Shown here: positions 1 through 10,808 of the stretch, piece by piece
How positions within the stretch are numbered: the first letter of the stretch is position 1
Layout of the letters: every line of letters starts with the position of its first letter
Position numbers and translations under genes: made by a program
Notes under the pieces: model-generated
What the model was told of the DNA's origin: nothing
The model's database searches: none
The model's input: only the letters and a program-made list of their open reading frames with translations
Origin: Acinetobacter silvestris
GTDB lineage: Bacteria; Pseudomonadota; Gammaproteobacteria; Pseudomonadales; Moraxellaceae
NCBI RefSeq assembly: GCF_002135235.1
Contig: NZ_NEGB01000001.1
Location: 124,001 to 188,000, forward strand
Reading direction: 5' to 3'
Length of the DNA: 64,000 bases

Positions 1-1086
1 CACATTCATCTCTGCCAACTCAAGCCACTCGGCACGCGTTTCACGGACATTGGGTTTAATCTGAACTTTCTTTTCAAATTGCTGCTGTAATGCCTGCTCC
101 ATTTCTTGGCGATCTGGAATATCAACATTAATAATTAACTCAGCTGGCACTTCATCTGCCACTTGGAAATAAAAGTTCGCCATAAAGTCAGACAGCATTT
201 GTCCTAAATCATCATCTAACATATCGGGGAAATAGCTTTTACCGCCTAACATTTTGCCATTCCGTACATGCATAATCTGAACACAAGTTACCCCAGCCTG
301 ATAAGCAATCGCGAGAATGTCAGCTTCACCTTTTAACTTATAAATGGCTTGTTGTGACTGTACTTCGCGTAACAATGCCATACGATCACGGTAAAATACG
401 GCTTTTTCAAACTCTAAACTTTCCGCTGCCTGCTCCATTTTACGAATCAGTTCCTGATTCAGCTCTTTGGTATCTCCTTGTAAAAAACGGATCGAATTTT
501 GAACATCTTCCTGATAGTCTTCGGGAGAAATGAGCCCCACACACGGCGCGGTACAACGTTTAATTTGATACTGTAGACAGGGGCGTTTACGCTGTGAAAA
601 ATAGCTATTTTCACATTGGCGCACGTTAAAAAGTTTTTGTAAAACCAATAAAGTATCACGGGCATTATAGGCACTTGGATAAGGTCCAAAAAACTTACCC
701 ACTTGATGTTTGCCCTTGCCACGACCACTGGCAATGCGTGGATAAGGTTGATCTGCTGAAACAAAAATATAGACATAGGATTTATCATCCCGCAACATAA
801 TATTATATGGTGGGCGATGCAGCTTGATTAAATTTTGTTCGAGTAGCAATGCTTCAGTTTCAGAACGAACAATCAGCGTTTCAATGTCATAAATGCGTGC
901 TACTAATGCCTGTGTTTTCGGATGCTCAATCGTTTTAACAAAATAGCTCGACACGCGATTTTTTAAATTCTTGGCTTTGCCGACATACAGTAATTCACCG
1001 TCTTTGCCGAGCATGCGATAAACACCGGGCAAAGTCGTCATATTGGCTAAAATCTTTTCGATATTTTCACACGCGTTTTCGTTCAC
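1..1086 (-). CDS. uvrC: UvrABC system protein C, N-terminal part (partial)
   Basis: UvrC is the endonuclease subunit of nucleotide excision repair; it cuts on both sides of a lesion handed over by UvrA/UvrB. The visible 362 codons are the N-terminal half; the gene runs out of the window at position 1. I translated the minus strand directly. The GIY-YIG nuclease domain is clear: LPGVYRM followed by [18 protein letters not shown], then the conserved [19 protein letters not shown] stretch. The proposed start is GTG at 1086, because an in-frame TAA lies four codons upstream and the GTG places LPGVYRM near residue 19, as in E. coli UvrC. No good Shine-Dalgarno sequence is visible. An ATG at 1041 is possible but would remove part of the N-terminus. 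Confidence 0.95.
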   Translation of the reverse strand, partial: MNENACENIEKILANMTTLPGVYRMLGKDGELLYVGKAKNLKNRVSSYFVKTIEHPKTQALVARIYDIETLIVRSETEALLLEQNLIKLHRPPYNIMLRDDKSYVYIFVSADQPYPRIASGRGKGKHQVGKFFGPYPSAYNARDTLLVLQKLFNVRQCENSYFSQRKRPCLQYQIKRCTAPCVGLISPEDYQEDVQNSIRFLQGDTKELNQELIRKMEQAAESLEFEKAVFYRDRMALLREVQSQQAIYKLKGEADILAIAYQAGVTCVQIMHVRNGKMLGGKSYFPDMLDDDLGQMLSDFMANFYFQVADEVPAELIINVDIPDRQEMEQALQQQFEKKVQIKPNVRETRAEWLELAEMNV

Positions 1087-1151
1087 AGTAGACTTTTAAG
1101 TTGGGCTATCCATGGATGATGTAGATCGATCATGCATTTTTCAAGTCTACT
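1087..1151. repeat. 9-bp inverted repeat upstream of uvrC
   Basis: AGTAGACTT at 1087-1095 is repeated in inverted orientation as AAGTCTACT at 1143-1151, directly in front of the uvrC start. The 47-bp spacer is long for a terminator. It could be an operator-like element or chance. Confidence 0.35.
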
Positions 1152-1164
1152 GTTGTGAATAAGC

Positions 1165-2064
1165 TTATTTTTCTTCATTAGGTTTGTTCAATAATTTTTC
1201 AATGGATCGAGATACAGCTTTAAATGCAACCTCATTTAAATAATCACATGCAAATTCATTAGGAGTATCTTTAAATGATTCATTCTGTTCATGATAAAAA
1301 CCCCAATAATTTTTACCCTCAATACTTAATTGAACATTCGCAAGATTTGGCTGACCTTCCCCCTGTTTGAATTTTGTCCAGTCGACGTAATTCCAATGTG
1401 CTATTGTTTGAATTACACTATCTTCACTGACATGCTGAATCGTGGTATCTGGATAAAATTCAATATAATCCTGACTATTCTTGACTGATTGTTTCTGCCA
1501 ACACACAGAACCCTTAGGAAATCGATCAGAAGCATCATAATAAAGACCCAAAAGCGCTGCTAAAATTTGACCTGTTGCACTACTGTATAATTGTCGTACT
1601 ACGTTGTTTTTATCTTCTACTAGAGGTAAACCTGAAACATCAATTTTTTTAAATTGATTAGAAATCAGCAAAGGTTTTCCAGTGCTATTCAAAAAAGGTT
1701 TTTCAGGACTATAGTTACTGACCGTATATGCTAACGTTTCACCATCAAAATGAGCATTTTCACCAATCAAATAAGTCTCTTTGTCCAGTTTTTGCGGCAT
1801 GAAGGTGGAAATTCCCTCCTGCGTTACATAGTTTTTTACCGCGTCAAGACCAGACATTCCTTGCCTTAAATACGCCACACTCAAGTTATTTTTTTGATCA
1901 ATTCGATATCGACTTAGCTCTAAATTGAAAAGTGGATCTCCAGTCATACGATAAAGATCTTGAGATGCCAACTGTTCTTTATCATTTGAATGACTATCAC
2001 CTGAACCGCCACCGCAAGCAGTTAGAAATAACATTGAGATCAATAATACACTGATATTTTTCAT
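1165..2064 (-). CDS. Putative lipoprotein of unknown function
   Basis: 299 aa from the ATG at 2064. That start gives a clean lipoprotein signal peptide, MKNISVLLISMLFLTACGGG, with lipobox LTAC and Cys at about residue 17; a longer reading from 2103 would put 13 polar residues in front of it. The Gly/Ser/Asp-rich linker after the Cys (GGGSGDSHSND) is typical of exported lipoproteins, and no Asp follows the Cys, so outer-membrane sorting is likely. The mature part is polar and soluble-looking, with two later Cys residues. I recognise no domain or catalytic motif. It stands alone between uvrC and lpxO on the same strand, and its AT-rich upstream region points to its own promoter. Lipoprotein status is well supported; the role is unknown. 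Confidence 0.75.
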   Translation of the reverse strand: MKNISVLLISMLFLTACGGGSGDSHSNDKEQLASQDLYRMTGDPLFNLELSRYRIDQKNNLSVAYLRQGMSGLDAVKNYVTQEGISTFMPQKLDKETYLIGENAHFDGETLAYTVSNYSPEKPFLNSTGKPLLISNQFKKIDVSGLPLVEDKNNVVRQLYSSATGQILAALLGLYYDASDRFPKGSVCWQKQSVKNSQDYIEFYPDTTIQHVSEDSVIQTIAHWNYVDWTKFKQGEGQPNLANVQLSIEGKNYWGFYHEQNESFKDTPNEFACDYLNEVAFKAVSRSIEKLLNKPNEEK

Positions 2065-2488
2065 TTTGTCTTCTGAGTCCATTCTATTTGTCGGAGTAAT
2101 CAATCAGATTTTGCTCACTAGGCAAGCTCGTAATCCGTAAAATTTCTACCTCAGACTGCATTCAATATACATCGTTAATTGATCAAAAAAATCAATAATA
2201 TAGATAAAAAACATTCAACAATAATAACAGCAAAAATATTCCATCCTTTCGCTGAAGTGACCCAAACACATTTTTGCAACAGCATGATCTTTTTTAGTAT
2301 AGGTTATTGAATGCAAAAAAATTAGGCTCGAATGAGCCCATATTTTGGTAATTTATTTTTAAATTTTTCTAAGCAACCAAGTCAATACTTGATTGTACCG
2401 AAAGGTATTTCTTTATCCAGTTGGATAATCATTTCCCTATCTTTTCCTTTAAGTAAGCAGAAGATAAGGAGAATAGAGTTCGTGAATC
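2065..2488. other. Intergenic region, lipoprotein gene to lpxO
   Basis: This 424-bp AT-rich stretch holds the lpxO terminator (2314-2340) and presumably the promoter of the lipoprotein gene. On the minus strand there is a 16-codon ORF (MIIQLDKEIPFGTIKY) behind a purine-rich GGAAAAGATAGGGAA; I do not consider it supported as a gene. Confidence 0.5.
2314..2340 (-). terminator. Intrinsic terminator downstream of lpxO
   Basis: On the minus strand GGCTC-attc-GAGCC is followed by TAATTTTTTT. It lies about 150 bp past the lpxO stop, with no gene between. Confidence 0.6.
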
Positions 2489-3403
2489 TTAAAATACATA
2501 AGGTCTGATAAATATGAGGAAGAAAATACCCAACATCAAGAACCATTTTAAGACGTAATATAAACGTCTATTCGTTTTCTTTAAGGCTTTGGCTTGAATA
2601 CGAATTTGATATACATAACCAAAAACTTTATTTAAACCACCCGTTTGGTCTCCCACTTCATTTGGCGAGCTTGCGGCTGTCATTACTTTTTTACCAAACC
2701 AATGGTTAAAACGTGACATCCAGCTGTTCGTCAGTGGTCGCTCGACATCCGCAAAGAAAATAATTCTATTTTGATCTGTGGTGTTTTCAGCATAGTGAAT
2801 ATAGGTTTCATCGAACACTACACTTTCACCATCACGCCAAGAATACTTTTGACCATCGACATCAATAAAACAACGGTCATCATTTGGCGTGATTAAACCA
2901 AGATGATAACGCAACGAACCTGCATAAGGATCACGATGACGTACCAAACGGCTCTTTGGAGCAAGTTCAGTGAACATAGCAGCTTTAATGGTCGGCAATT
3001 TTTTTAATAATGCAGTAGTTTTGGGGCAAAGTTCGGCTGCTGATGGATGTGCAGAGTCATACCATTTGAGATAAAAACGCTTCCAACCTGTTTTAAAAAA
3101 GGAGTTAAAACCCAAATCATCATAACTACTCGATGCTTTAATACCGCCTTGTGCATAGAGTGCTTTCGCTTCATCACGAATCATTTCCCAATTTTCATCC
3201 AGTACTTTCAAATCTTTAAAATGTTGTGTTTCAACATAAGGCTGATTGGGTACCTTAGAGAACATATACATCAAGAAATTGATTGGTGCGAAAAGAGTTG
3301 AATGGTCAAAAAATTGGCGGTAAAACGAATGACGCACTTTACCTCGATTTTGGATATACAACGCCGATATCACAAAAATCGCCAATATAATCCACTTAAA
3401 CAT
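2489..3403 (-). CDS. lpxO: Lipid A hydroxylase, LpxO-like Fe(II)/2-oxoglutarate dioxygenase
   Basis: LpxO adds a 2-hydroxyl group to a secondary acyl chain of lipid A at the inner membrane, using Fe(II), O2 and 2-oxoglutarate. The 304-residue protein belongs to the aspartyl/asparaginyl beta-hydroxylase family. The iron-binding HxD is seen at H156-R-D158, the distal His at H203 (YIHYAEN) and the 2-oxoglutarate Arg at R213 (NRIIFF). Hydrophobic segments at residues 3-17 and at the C-terminus (about 285-300) would anchor it in the membrane, as in known LpxO. I prefer the ATG at 3403; the longer reading uses a TTG four codons upstream. In Acinetobacter this modification is linked to resistance to host cationic peptides. 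That role is inferred from the family. Confidence 0.85.
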   Translation of the reverse strand: MFKWIILAIFVISALYIQNRGKVRHSFYRQFFDHSTLFAPINFLMYMFSKVPNQPYVETQHFKDLKVLDENWEMIRDEAKALYAQGGIKASSSYDDLGFNSFFKTGWKRFYLKWYDSAHPSAAELCPKTTALLKKLPTIKAAMFTELAPKSRLVRHRDPYAGSLRYHLGLITPNDDRCFIDVDGQKYSWRDGESVVFDETYIHYAENTTDQNRIIFFADVERPLTNSWMSRFNHWFGKKVMTAASSPNEVGDQTGGLNKVFGYVYQIRIQAKALKKTNRRLYYVLKWFLMLGIFFLIFIRPYVF

Positions 3404-3878
3404 AGATATACCCAAAAGAGCTTTATCAGGTCAATTGGCCTGAACAATGGATGAATTAAAAATGCCATAAATTATAACAAATTTGAAAATTTATGGGGAT
3501 ATTTTGATCGGATGCTTTATTTATGTAGCAATGAATCCACATGACAAACATGGCATTGACCATTTTGACTAAAAGTTACTATTTTTTAGACTTAAATTTA
3601 AGTATTTAATTCACGATTTTAAAGCTCAGAATTGAAAAAAATATTCAATAAAACAAAAACTTCATCCTATTTTAAAATTCAAAATCACGGGTTAAGCGAC
3701 AAATTACAAAATATTGCTACAAAAAAATTGATGACCCTTGCGTCACGGCTTGATACAACTTGTTATGTTTTTTTTAGCTATAGTTATCGTAAGATTAGCG
3801 AAGTAGAAATGTGTGCAGAAAAAGTACACACGCTTCAAAACATCAACTTAGAAGTCCTCCAAAAAAGGAGATCAGGGC
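3404..3878. other. Intergenic region between lpxO and fadB
   Basis: 475 bp of AT-rich DNA between divergent genes, expected to carry both promoters. It includes a TATAGT hexamer near 3780 but no convincingly spaced -35 that I would assign. A plus-strand ORF from 3632 runs into fadB in another frame and has no homology I recognise. Confidence 0.5.
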
Positions 3879-6032
3879 ATGATCCACGCTGGCAATGCCA
3901 TTACCGTCCAAATGCTTTCGGACGGAATTGCAGAATTCCGCTTTGACTTACAAGGTGAGTCGGTTAACAAATTCAACCGTACAACGCTTGAAGATTTTAA
4001 AGCCGCAATTGCAGCTGTTAAAGCTAACAGTTCTATCAAAGGCTTAATCGTTACTTCTGCTAAATCTACATTTATCGTCGGTGCGGACATCACTGAGTTT
4101 GGTGACAACTTCGCTCAAGGTGAAAAAGCAATTGTCGAATGGGCAATGCCTGTTCACGACGTGTTTAATAGTTTTGAAGATTTGGAGATTCCGAAAGTCG
4201 CTGCAATCAATGGGATTGCATTGGGTGGCGGTTTCGAAATGTGCTTAGTCTGTGACTACCGTGTCATGTCGCAAACTGCTCAAGTGGGCTTACCAGAAGT
4301 GAAGCTTGGGATTATTCCAGGTTTCGGTGGTACGGTTCGTTTAAGCCGTGTGATTGGTATTGATAATGCGGTTGAGTGGATTGCAACTTCTGCAAGTAAA
4401 CGCCCTGAAGCAGCACTCAAAGATGGCGCTGTCGATGCAGTTGTTGCTGCTGACAAATTACAAGATGCTGCAATTGACTTGGTTAAACAAGCTATTTCAG
4501 GTCGTTTAGACTGGAAAGCAAAACGTCAAGAAAAATTAGAGCCTGTTAAACTTGATATGCTTGAACAGATGATGGCGTTTAACTCATCTAAAGGTGTGGT
4601 ACTTGCAAAAGCAAATCCAGCGCAATACCCTGCACCAAAGCTTCTACTTGATTCATTACAAACGGGTGCAAGCCTAACACGTAATGATGCGCTTAAAGCT
4701 GAAGCTGAAGCATTTGCTAAAGCCGCAGTTACACCACAAGCAGGTGCATTGATTGGTTTATTCCTCAATGACCAAGTTGTGAAAAAAACCTCTAAAAAAC
4801 ATGAAAAAGGTGCACATCCTGTTAACCAAGCGGCTGTATTGGGCGCAGGTATCATGGGTGGTGGTATTGCTTACCAAGCGGCAAGCAAAGGTACACCAAT
4901 TATCATGAAAGATATTGGTAATCCACAATTGGCATTAGGTATGTCTGAAGCAACTAAACTGTTGACTAAACAAGTTGAACGCAAAAAGATGACCCCTGCA
5001 AAAATGGGTGAAACATTAGCGCGTATCCGCCCAACTTTAAGCTTAGATGAGTTTAAAGATGTGGACATCGTGATTGAAGCTGTGACTGAAAATCCGAAGA
5101 TTAAAGCTGCGGTACTTGCGGATACTGAAAAATCAGTTCGTGAAAATACTATTATTGCATCAAATACTTCTACGATTTCAATCACACGTTTGGCTGAATC
5201 GCTACAACGTCCTGAAAACTTTGTCGGTATGCATTTCTTTAACCCAGTTCACATGATGCCTTTGGTAGAAGTGATCCGTGGTGAGAAAACGTCTGATGAA
5301 GCGATTGCGACGACTGTGGTTCTTGCTCAGAAAATGGGTAAAACACCAATCGTTGTGAATGACTGCCCTGGCTTCCTTGTAAACCGTGTGTTGTTCCCTT
5401 ACTTCGGTGCATTTGACCTATTGCTTAAAGACGGTGCTGACTTCCAGCAAGTTGATAAAGTGATGGAAAAATTCGGCTGGCCAATGGGCCCTGCTTATCT
5501 CATCGACGTTGTCGGTATTGATACAGGTGTACATGGTGCAGAGGTCATGGCAGAAGGTTTCCCTGACCGTATGAAGCCTGACTATAAAGGCGCGATTGAA
5601 ATCATGTACGAAAACAAACGTCTGGGGCAAAAGAACGACGTTGGTTTCTACAAGTATGAGCTTGACCGTAAAGGCAAGAAAGCGAAAACTGTTGACCCAA
5701 CAGCGTATGAGCTTGTTGCATCTATGGCAACGACTGAAAAACATGAGTTTGATGCACAAGAAATCATTGATCGTATGATGCTGACTTTCTGTAACGAAAC
5801 CGTTCGTTGCTTAGAAGACAACATCGTTGCTACCGCTGCTGAGGCAGATATGGCAATGATCATGGGTGTTGGTTTCCCTCCATTCCGTGGTGGCCCATGC
5901 CGTTACATCGATCAAACAGGTGTAGCTGAGTATGTTGCGCTTTGCGACAAATATGCGCATTTAGGTAAAGCTTATGAAGCGCCACAAATGTTGCGTGATA
6001 TGGCTACTAACAACAAAAAATTCTACGGTTAA
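3879..6032 (+). CDS. fadB: Fatty acid oxidation complex subunit alpha FadB
   Basis: FadB carries enoyl-CoA hydratase, 3-hydroxyacyl-CoA dehydrogenase and isomerase activities and works with FadA as the aerobic beta-oxidation complex. The 717 residues match the usual family length. The N-terminal crotonase domain (about 1-190) shows the oxyanion-hole segment ALGGGFEM and catalytic glutamates E120 and E140, equivalent to E. coli E119/E139. A Rossmann motif GAGIMGGG near residue 325 opens the NAD-binding domain, followed by the [14 protein letters not shown] dehydrogenase signature. The ATG at 3879 has AGGAGA ahead of it. fadA follows 12 bp later, so the two form an operon. No frame damage is seen. 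Confidence 0.97.
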   Translation: MIHAGNAITVQMLSDGIAEFRFDLQGESVNKFNRTTLEDFKAAIAAVKANSSIKGLIVTSAKSTFIVGADITEFGDNFAQGEKAIVEWAMPVHDVFNSFEDLEIPKVAAINGIALGGGFEMCLVCDYRVMSQTAQVGLPEVKLGIIPGFGGTVRLSRVIGIDNAVEWIATSASKRPEAALKDGAVDAVVAADKLQDAAIDLVKQAISGRLDWKAKRQEKLEPVKLDMLEQMMAFNSSKGVVLAKANPAQYPAPKLLLDSLQTGASLTRNDALKAEAEAFAKAAVTPQAGALIGLFLNDQVVKKTSKKHEKGAHPVNQAAVLGAGIMGGGIAYQAASKGTPIIMKDIGNPQLALGMSEATKLLTKQVERKKMTPAKMGETLARIRPTLSLDEFKDVDIVIEAVTENPKIKAAVLADTEKSVRENTIIASNTSTISITRLAESLQRPENFVGMHFFNPVHMMPLVEVIRGEKTSDEAIATTVVLAQKMGKTPIVVNDCPGFLVNRVLFPYFGAFDLLLKDGADFQQVDKVMEKFGWPMGPAYLIDVVGIDTGVHGAEVMAEGFPDRMKPDYKGAIEIMYENKRLGQKNDVGFYKYELDRKGKKAKTVDPTAYELVASMATTEKHEFDAQEIIDRMMLTFCNETVRCLEDNIVATAAEADMAMIMGVGFPPFRGGPCRYIDQTGVAEYVALCDKYAHLGKAYEAPQMLRDMATNNKKFYG

Positions 6033-6044
6033 GGAGCAACGTGA

Positions 6045-7217
<1,173 letters not shown>

Positions 7218-7243
7218 TATTTAATTAAATACTGAGATAAAAG

Positions 7244-7270
7244 AACCCCGCTTATTGCGGGGTTTTTTTT
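7244..7270 (+). terminator. Intrinsic terminator of fadBA
   Basis: Perfect stem AACCCCGC-ttatt-GCGGGGTT followed by an uninterrupted T run to 7270. It touches the stop codon of the convergent gene at 7269 and could serve both strands. Confidence 0.9.
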
Positions 7271-8198
7271 AGAAGCTATTTAAAAGATTTTCTTTTATTT
7301 CTTTTACTTCATTTTTATATAACTCTCTACCTATCCATTTTGTAGCATATGTTTTGGCTAATTTACTTTCTAAAAATTCTCTTTTTTCATTGACACAAAA
7401 GGTACTTAGTGACTTGTAGAAATATATTTTATTATTTTGCTCATCTGTAGAGATATGCAGAATTGAAACTAGTTCTATATATTCAATAAAATCATTATGT
7501 TGTTCTCTTTTAAATAAAATGACTGAATGCCCTGCCTCACAATTCTGAAAAAGTTGTTTCGCATGACGTTCTTTTATAAAAAACCAATCAACACTATTAT
7601 TAGCATTTACTAAGGTCTGTGATTGAGCCTCGATCTGCTCATAATCTCCCTTATAATCCTTTTCATAAGTTCCTAGAGCCCAATATTTTTTAATTAATTC
7701 AGTTTGCTTAAATCTCTCACGGGGAACTACCATCTTTTGCTTTACTGGTAACGCTTTTAAACGGCTAACCTCATCACTATTAAGTAAAATAGTTTTCTTG
7801 TCTTTCTGTATTGATATTAAAATTTCTTGACATTTATTGAGTAGGTGTGGCTGATCTACATAAGAAACTATTACACCCGCTTCTATTAAGTTTTCTTTAG
7901 AATTCTTAGAAATATTTGCTGATCCTATGTAAATATATTCGTCAAAAATAATTAGCTTAGTATGTAAAGTAGGATTTGAGTAAAGTATTACACCCTTTTC
8001 CAATAGTTTTTCTAATAAATCAGCTGATGTGCCACCACTTTCAATTACATGATCTGATGCATTGACAATAAGTAGGTCACCTTCTAAAAACTCTAAATCC
8101 TCATCACTTGAAACATACGAAATCGCAGCTCTCCTAAATTGGCTTTTTTTACTAAGATTACTGAGATTCCCCCATAATTCTTCAGAATATATATTCAT
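7269..8198 (-). CDS. Phospholipase D-family (HKD motif) protein
   Basis: 309 aa. One complete PLD-superfamily motif is visible at H79-x-K81-x4-D86 (HTKLIIFD), followed by the typical IGSANIS turn; PLD-fold nucleases and phosphodiesterases use this His as nucleophile. The first 100 residues form a compact PLD half-domain; the remaining 200 are polar, with no motif I recognise. A single HKD suggests a dimeric enzyme, as in Nuc-type nucleases. There is no signal peptide or membrane segment, so it is probably cytoplasmic. The gene looks more AT-rich than fadBA and lies beside a decayed methyltransferase gene, which suggests an acquired segment. Similar lone PLD proteins occur in defence and restriction loci, but nothing here proves such a role. 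Confidence 0.7.
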   Translation of the reverse strand: MNIYSEELWGNLSNLSKKSQFRRAAISYVSSDEDLEFLEGDLLIVNASDHVIESGGTSADLLEKLLEKGVILYSNPTLHTKLIIFDEYIYIGSANISKNSKENLIEAGVIVSYVDQPHLLNKCQEILISIQKDKKTILLNSDEVSRLKALPVKQKMVVPRERFKQTELIKKYWALGTYEKDYKGDYEQIEAQSQTLVNANNSVDWFFIKERHAKQLFQNCEAGHSVILFKREQHNDFIEYIELVSILHISTDEQNNKIYFYKSLSTFCVNEKREFLESKLAKTYATKWIGRELYKNEVKEIKENLLNSF

Positions 8199-8354
8199 AA
8201 AATTTCGTATCCTTTTAAGCTATTTAATTAGAATTTATCAAGAAACTTTAACTTAATTAAGTTATTTAAAAAATTTTGGACAGTTGTGCAAGCTGAGAAA
8301 AAAGCTGGTACTAGTACTTTAGAAATCTGCTTAAAATTATTTTGATCGAAGTAC

Positions 8355-8700
8355 TTAAATGGCGATTTTAGCTTTCTGCGCCAACAAGGTCGCAAAATGC
8401 TGTTTAATCCTATTCCCTTCTGCATCGACCCGATGCAACTCACCGATATTTTTATTGTATTTCACAATGTTCCAACCTTCATACAAAGCTCTTAATTCCC
8501 AAGCTTTAAACGCAAAAGGAAAGTCAGGCTGCGCAGATATATCATCGGTATCATCGCACAGACAATCAAATTAAAACAATTCACTTCAGTCGCTTGTTAC
8601 ATCTGTGCTATCAGCGGTTTCATCGTTTTGGCGTCCCAAAGCATTATCATTAATGTACAACAACAAAAGCCAATTATCTGATTGGCATCATTAAATAAGA
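8355..8700 (-). pseudogene. Remnant of a TehB-like SAM-dependent methyltransferase
   Basis: On the minus strand the C-terminal half of a TehB (tellurite methyltransferase) homologue can be read only by switching frames. One frame gives FNDAN, then LWDAKTMKPLIAQM, a TAA at 8599-8597, then [16 protein letters not shown] one-base deletion near 8551 shifts the frame, after which [31 protein letters not shown] and [20 protein letters not shown] follow to a TAA at 8355. These blocks match, from memory, E. coli TehB segments such as NLIVAAMDT, FPFAFKEGELR and GELHRTDANGNRIKLRFAT. The SAM-binding N-terminal half is missing. The gene is therefore truncated, nonsense-mutated and frameshifted. It lies just upstream of the PLD-family gene on the same strand. 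Confidence 0.8.
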
Positions 8701-8728
8701 GTTTTTATATAATTTATGACATCTAGAC

Positions 8729-9208
8729 TTACTTGATCTGCCAGTTATTATCTTTTAATTGTTGCAATAAATTTGGGTCTAGATTCAACTTAACGGTTCC
8801 ACTACGCATACCATCCACATTACTACGATCAATACCAAACTGTTTAAGCATCGTAAATAAACCTGTGGTTGGATCAGACGACTGTAAGCCCGTAGCCACG
8901 GCTAATACATATTGCTGTAATGCGGGAGAAAGTTGACTCATATCTGGTTTAGCTGCTATCGGCTGGTAGTCAATCTCTCGGATACTTCCATCTACAACAA
9001 AATTTTGTATATCCTGCTCATTTTTCATTATTTTATGCTGTAAAACTTTACGTACAGTTTTATCTTGCTGAAAAGGAATAAAACCCACCTCTTCACGCAA
9101 TTCAGATTCTGCCATCACTTTGATCGTTGGCAATAAGGGCGTTTCCTCTGCCTGTGCCATTGGTAACCAAATATAAGTCAGCACAGTCACAAGCATAAAA
9201 AATTTCAT
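8729..9208 (-). CDS. Small exported protein of unknown function
   Basis: 159 aa from the ATG at 9208, preceded by GGGGGA at good spacing. A Sec signal peptide is clear (MKFFMLVTVLTYIWLPMAQA, cleavage after AQA). The mature N-terminus, EETPLLPTIKVMAE, resembles the region after the signal peptide of TonB-dependent receptors (LPTIxVxA), yet the protein is far too short to hold a plug and barrel. The rest is soluble and helix-prone, with no recognised motif. It could be a periplasmic adaptor or a shortened receptor-related protein. The gene is single and minus-strand, next to the tehB remnant. Confidence 0.65.
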   Translation of the reverse strand: MKFFMLVTVLTYIWLPMAQAEETPLLPTIKVMAESELREEVGFIPFQQDKTVRKVLQHKIMKNEQDIQNFVVDGSIREIDYQPIAAKPDMSQLSPALQQYVLAVATGLQSSDPTTGLFTMLKQFGIDRSNVDGMRSGTVKLNLDPNLLQQLKDNNWQIK

Positions 9209-9429
9209 ACATTCCCCCACAAAATGAATCATCATCTAAAAATGATTCGGCAAAACTAAATAGTCCATAAAATAGACTATAACAAACGATCTCTTGCTTC
9301 ACTAAACCTCAGATAAACGGTTCATATCGACATTGATTTCATTTTTTAGAACAAAAAAACACGATGCATGATTAAGAAAAAATCAGTTGCTCTGAAATAA
9401 CATATACTCATTTCAATCAATACAATATT

Positions 9430-10179
9430 TTATAATTCTCCTTCTAAGGCCTCTGCATTTTGTGCTTTTTTCTGCTCAATATCTGCGTTGAGCTGTAAAA
9501 CATCCTGATACAAAGTATTAAACTGTTTCACCTGCGCATCCTCAGCAAATAAAATTTTATCACCCTGTTTTTGCCACTTATACATTTTTAACATCTTAAA
9601 CATTTCATCCGCTTTGGTTAAAATTTGTAGCTCCAATAAAATCAAAGAGTTTTCTTGATCTACTTTTAAATTTTGTTCTAATTTAGCTTGTAACGGATTA
9701 CGTATATCCCGATCTATAGACAAAGATTTCACTGTGGCTATAGCTTCTTTCTTATTCTGTAAATTCTGCTGCTGATACTGTTCTGTGACTTGATGTGCAA
9801 CTTGAAGCATATTTTCAGTTTCTTTATAACCATTTTTACGGTCAATATCCAAGCGATCCACATCTAAAAACTGATCCCACTTCACCGCTTTCAACTCACG
9901 TAAATAGGCATTACGAATTTCAACATTCTTCATCCAATAGCTTAATAAAAATTCTGATAAAACCTTATAGTCACCCTTTAAACGATCATCATGCACATTC
10001 AACTGCACAGGCTTAGACCAGTCTTGAGCCTGATCATATAGTTCACTCATCTTTTCAGACATCACTACATCAAACATCTGACGATTGGCTTCATTGCGTT
10101 TCACTGATTCATGTTCAATAAAAAGAACGGCTGCGATCACAAGTAGGATTATTCCGACAACAATCAAAATACGGCGCAT
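9430..10179 (-). CDS. Membrane-anchored protein of unknown function
   Basis: 249 aa from the ATG at 10179, chosen because GAGG stands six bases upstream; the longer reading starts at a GTG two codons earlier. Residues 1-23 (RRILIVVGIILLVIAAVLFI) form a single N-terminal membrane segment or uncleaved signal. The remaining ~225 residues are highly charged and rich in Gln, Lys, Glu and Leu, with heptad-like runs that suggest a helical, possibly coiled-coil, periplasmic domain. No family is recognised. It is transcribed divergently from the small membrane protein gene at 10361. Confidence 0.65.
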   Translation of the reverse strand: MRRILIVVGIILLVIAAVLFIEHESVKRNEANRQMFDVVMSEKMSELYDQAQDWSKPVQLNVHDDRLKGDYKVLSEFLLSYWMKNVEIRNAYLRELKAVKWDQFLDVDRLDIDRKNGYKETENMLQVAHQVTEQYQQQNLQNKKEAIATVKSLSIDRDIRNPLQAKLEQNLKVDQENSLILLELQILTKADEMFKMLKMYKWQKQGDKILFAEDAQVKQFNTLYQDVLQLNADIEQKKAQNAEALEGEL

Positions 10180-10360
10180 AAACACCTCAAATTATTTTTC
10201 TAATGGGTTTCGTTTTAGCATAACGATATTTTCAAGTTTACTGAATGTTTTTTAATCAATAAATTTTAGCTAATTGAAAAATATAATGTTTTATACAAAG
10301 CTTGTATTTTGACCACTTTATCGTATTAAATATCAACAATCTTTAAGTTTTAATCGCCTC

Positions 10361-10768
10361 ATGACGCAAATTATAAAAACCAGTCGTAGCTATAATCTGA
10401 TCTCTGCTTGCTTTGCTTTTTTACTGTGGGGAGGTTGGAGCTTCTATATCAATACACAACAAGGCAGCTTAAAACATGGCATCATTTCTGGCTTAATCCA
10501 AGGGATTTGTAGCTTTGTGATTACCCTTTTTATGACCTTTATCATTGATCAACAATTTAATTATTTTAAAAACTTAACAGCCAAACTGTTGCTTCCACCG
10601 ATACTCACCGTTTTATGCACTGGAAGTTTGTTAATCTTAATCCATCATTTAATTGGCACACCCTCAATTCTATATACCCTAAGTCCAATTTTAACAGTAG
10701 CTTTTCTTTTTGCTATTTTTACTAATTTCAAACTCTACCAACACTATAAACAATATCAAATGCCTTAA
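10361..10768 (+). CDS. Small polytopic membrane protein of unknown function
   Basis: 135 aa with about four predicted membrane helices: residues 12-30, 42-62, 77-97 and 105-123. The N- and C-termini are short and basic. No catalytic motif is visible. It precedes a CDP-alcohol phosphatidyltransferase gene by 40 bp on the same strand, so the two are probably cotranscribed, and a role in the same lipid-related process is a reasonable inference. The family is not identified. Confidence 0.65.
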   Translation: MTQIIKTSRSYNLISACFAFLLWGGWSFYINTQQGSLKHGIISGLIQGICSFVITLFMTFIIDQQFNYFKNLTAKLLLPPILTVLCTGSLLILIHHLIGTPSILYTLSPILTVAFLFAIFTNFKLYQHYKQYQMP

Positions 10769-10808
10769 ACCCATTTTTGGTATAAACAACATAAATAGAG
10801 ACCAAACC

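Noticed and set aside
3632..3946. Plus-strand ORF of 104 codons running into the fadB start
   Set aside because: Overlaps fadB out of frame, shows no recognisable motif and no good ribosome binding site; lies mainly in promoter DNA.
8228..8443. 71-codon minus-strand ORF
   Set aside because: It is an out-of-frame reading of the tehB remnant.
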